A DNA stretch of 55,281 nt from an uncultured Cytophagaceae bacterium. GTDB taxonomy: Bacteria; Bacteroidota; Bacteroidia; Cytophagales; Spirosomataceae. The notes beneath the pieces are model-generated. The model saw only the letters and a program-made list of their open reading frames with translations, had not been told where the DNA came from and did not search any database. The number at the start of each line of letters is the position of its first letter. Within the stretch, counting starts at the first letter, position 1. Location of the stretch: positions 1 to 55,281 of the forward strand of contig CAIVPF010000108.1 of the NCBI GenBank assembly GCA_903907745.1, in the 5' to 3' direction. Both the position numbers and the translations under genes were made by a program. Below are positions 53,770 through 55,281 of the stretch, piece after piece.

Positions 53770-53793
53770 ACCGGCAAGGATTGCCGAAGCTAA
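53757..53793 (-). promoter_or_regulatory. 13-bp inverted repeat between GH88 and purH
   Basis: TTAGCTTCGGCAA, 11-nt centre, TTGCCGAAGCTAA: a perfect 13-bp stem, 10 bp beyond the GH88 stop. There is no T-run, so it is either a non-canonical terminator for the uronate genes or an operator over the purH -33 element. Confidence 0.65.
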
Positions 53794-53803
53794 ACGGGGG
53801 GAA

Positions 53804-54967
53804 TTATTTTTTATTGTGTTTTTGGTATCTCAACAAGCCCTCCAAATAGTAATAATCCGCATAAACCAAGGGCACATCGATCTCCGAATTCAAGCCCTTT
53901 GCGCCTACGCAGTGTTTTATCAAGAAATTGTTATTTTCGCCCAAGGCCGCACGATAGGCCGGACTCGACAAGGATTCCAGCATTTTCACCGCATCCGCAT
54001 AATAACGTTTGCCCTTCGCACCCGAATAAGTACTCAATTCTAATAAAGCCGAAGCCGTAATCGCACCCGCCGAAGCATCACGCTCCTCATTCGGAATATT
54101 CGGCGCACTGAAATCCCAATACGGAATTTTATCGGCCGGTAAATTCGGATGATTCAAATAAAAATCCGTAATCTTTTGCGCAAAATCCAAATACTTTTTA
54201 TCCTTTGTCTCTCGATACATGGTCACATAGCCATATATCGCCCAAGCATGACCCCGCGACCATGTCGATTCGTCTTGATAGCCTTGATGTTGTTTTTTAA
54301 CCAAAACCTTCCCGTTTTCATCGTAACAAATCACATGATAAGAGGAATAATCCGAACGGAAATGATTTTTGATCGTATTATCCGCATGCGTAATCGCAAT
54401 GTCATGAAAAGTCTGATCGCCCGTCTCCCGCGAAGCCCAAAACAATAACTCCAAATTCATCATGTTATCAATGATCACCGGATAGGTAAAGCCCCCTTTG
54501 AAGGTGTTCCATGATTTAATCAAACCTATTTTGGGATCAAAACGAGAGGCCAACGATTTAGCCGACTGAATCAATACCTTTTTCGCATGCGGATCTTTCG
54601 TCAAACGCAATTCATTCCCAAAGGAATCAAACATCATAAATCCTAAATCATGCGTTCCTTTGTTAAATTGCTCCTTTTCCACCGCAGCCGTCCATAAACG
54701 CGCCGATTTCTCCCACTTCACATCCTTCGTTTTCTCATATAAATACCAAAGACTCCCCGGGAAAAATCCAGAACACCACCAGCTCGAAGGCAAGTCGCGG
54801 TATGCCCCATCCGGCTTCGCCGAATGTATTGTTTTGGAAGTATCAGGGTGATCGGCTAACATCCGTTGGTATTGCTGACCCGCCAGCGCAAACTGCTTAT
54901 TCACGTCAATTTTCTGCGCCATCGCCCCCGTACTCAACAAGGACAATAAAATCATTACTCTTTTCAT
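53804..54967 (-). CDS. Glycoside hydrolase family 88 (unsaturated uronyl hydrolase)
   Basis: 387 residues with a signal peptide (about 1-18, ending AMAQ), so periplasmic. (Alpha/alpha)6 barrel with the two GH88 acids in place: Asp107 in THDLGF and Asp167 in IIDNMMNLELL, plus the aromatic SSWWCSGFFPG and the WSRGHAW signature (236-242). The enzyme hydrates the C4=C5 double bond of unsaturated uronic acid at the non-reducing end left by polysaccharide lyases, releasing an unsaturated or keto uronate. Its product would feed KduI and KduD, and kduD is the neighbouring gene. Confidence 0.92.
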   Translation of the reverse strand: MKRVMILLSLLSTGAMAQKIDVNKQFALAGQQYQRMLADHPDTSKTIHSAKPDGAYRDLPSSWWCSGFFPGSLWYLYEKTKDVKWEKSARLWTAAVEKEQFNKGTHDLGFMMFDSFGNELRLTKDPHAKKVLIQSAKSLASRFDPKIGLIKSWNTFKGGFTYPVIIDNMMNLELLFWASRETGDQTFHDIAITHADNTIKNHFRSDYSSYHVICYDENGKVLVKKQHQGYQDESTWSRGHAWAIYGYVTMYRETKDKKYLDFAQKITDFYLNHPNLPADKIPYWDFSAPNIPNEERDASAGAITASALLELSTYSGAKGKRYYADAVKMLESLSSPAYRAALGENNNFLIKHCVGAKGLNSEIDVPLVYADYYYLEGLLRYQKHNKK

Positions 54968-54992
54968 CGTTTTATTCGGTTTAATTTAAATT

Positions 54993-55281
54993 TTATCTGC
55001 CCATCCAACCGCCATCAACGGTCAATATAGTCCCATGTACATAATTCGAAGCCTCCGATGCCAAAAAGACCACCGGTCCTTTGAAATCATTCGGCTCTCC
55101 CCATCGACCCGCCGGAATTCGACCTAAAATAGACGCACTGCGATCCTTATCTTCACGCAATGCCGCCGTATTGTCAGTTGAAATATAGCCTGGCGCAATC
55201 GCATTCACATTAATCCCTTGGCTCGCCCACTCATTCGCTAAGGCCATCGTCAAACGCGCTATTCCCCCTTTGCTCGCCGCA
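54993..55281 (-). CDS. kduD: 2-dehydro-3-deoxy-D-gluconate dehydrogenase KduD, C-terminal part
   Basis: The frame is open to the window edge, so the N-terminus lies outside. The visible 95 residues follow an SDR active-site AASKGG region: [24 protein letters not shown], then NNTAAL-type residues ([15 protein letters not shown]), [15 protein letters not shown] and the end [10 protein letters not shown]. This run is characteristic of KduD, which interconverts 2,5-diketo-3-deoxygluconate and 2-keto-3-deoxygluconate with NAD(H). The GH88 gene begins 25 bp after its stop, giving a uronate-breakdown operon that continues upstream of the window. Confidence 0.85.
   Translation of the reverse strand, partial: AASKGGIARLTMALANEWASQGINVNAIAPGYISTDNTAALREDKDRSASILGRIPAGRWGEPNDFKGPVVFLASEASNYVHGTILTVDGGWMGR

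Overview
The window looks like a piece of chromosome from a member of the Bacteroidota, most likely order Cytophagales (a compact, Aquirufa- or Spirosoma-like freshwater type; the genus is only a guess). The signs are: a protein with a type IX secretion (T9SS) C-terminal sorting domain (CotH gene); PepSY-like, NIPSNAP, DUF1573 and SdpR-like families; a NusB with a long N-terminal extension; no consistent Shine-Dalgarno sequences; and about a dozen intergenic matches to the Bacteroidota sigma-A -7 box TAnnTTTG, two or three of them with a TTG 19-20 bp upstream. No insertion sequence, phage gene, integrase or CRISPR array was seen, and there is no gene-free stretch above 300 bp.

Layout. 1-5021: end of a serine hydrolase, an NlpC/P60 peptidase, lgt with an overlooked 47-residue ORF upstream, a PepSY-like lipoprotein, an orphan acidic protein and a NIPSNAP protein. 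5171-10332: a large propeller/HEAT/cytochrome c protein, a Tat-exported TIM-barrel protein, an ArsR/SdpR-type repressor with inverted repeats around it, and a protein ending in a long charged helix. 10371-16451: MFS, UbiA-like and MOSC genes, a lone TolC, and an MsbA-like ABC exporter. 16543-22096: nusB-ytxH-DUF1573-yajC-coaE-dnaX, where coaE is fused in frame to a periplasmic-looking EEP-family phosphatase/nuclease. 22099-34646 (minus strand): proA, a CotH T9SS substrate, a TolB-like outer-membrane barrel protein, an FAD oxidoreductase, cmk, a hydrolase, a lipoprotein, clpX, clpP, tig and tRNA-Leu(UAG).

34755-42023: a 36-residue membrane peptide with a sodium:solute symporter, a cyclophilin lipoprotein, then a sugar module: an MFS carrier divergent from two Gfo/Idh/MocA oxidoreductases and a TIM-barrel isomerase. 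42109-53715 (minus strand): a DoxX-like protein, an outer-membrane barrel protein, an unknown exported protein, dnaG, a nucleoside transporter, ppk1, a 72-residue protein, gyrB and purH. 53804-55281: GH88 unsaturated uronyl hydrolase and the end of kduD, the edge of a uronate-polysaccharide catabolic locus.

Most of the window is housekeeping. The parts most worth a second look are the CoaE-EEP fusion with an internal signal-peptide-like segment; a recurring arrangement in which terminator hairpins sit 6-23 nt before the next start codon; the inverted repeats around the ArsR gene and upstream of the cytochrome gene; the Gfo/Idh/MocA-isomerase module, which may run a keto-sugar route; and two unreported mini-proteins placed directly ahead of membrane-protein genes.
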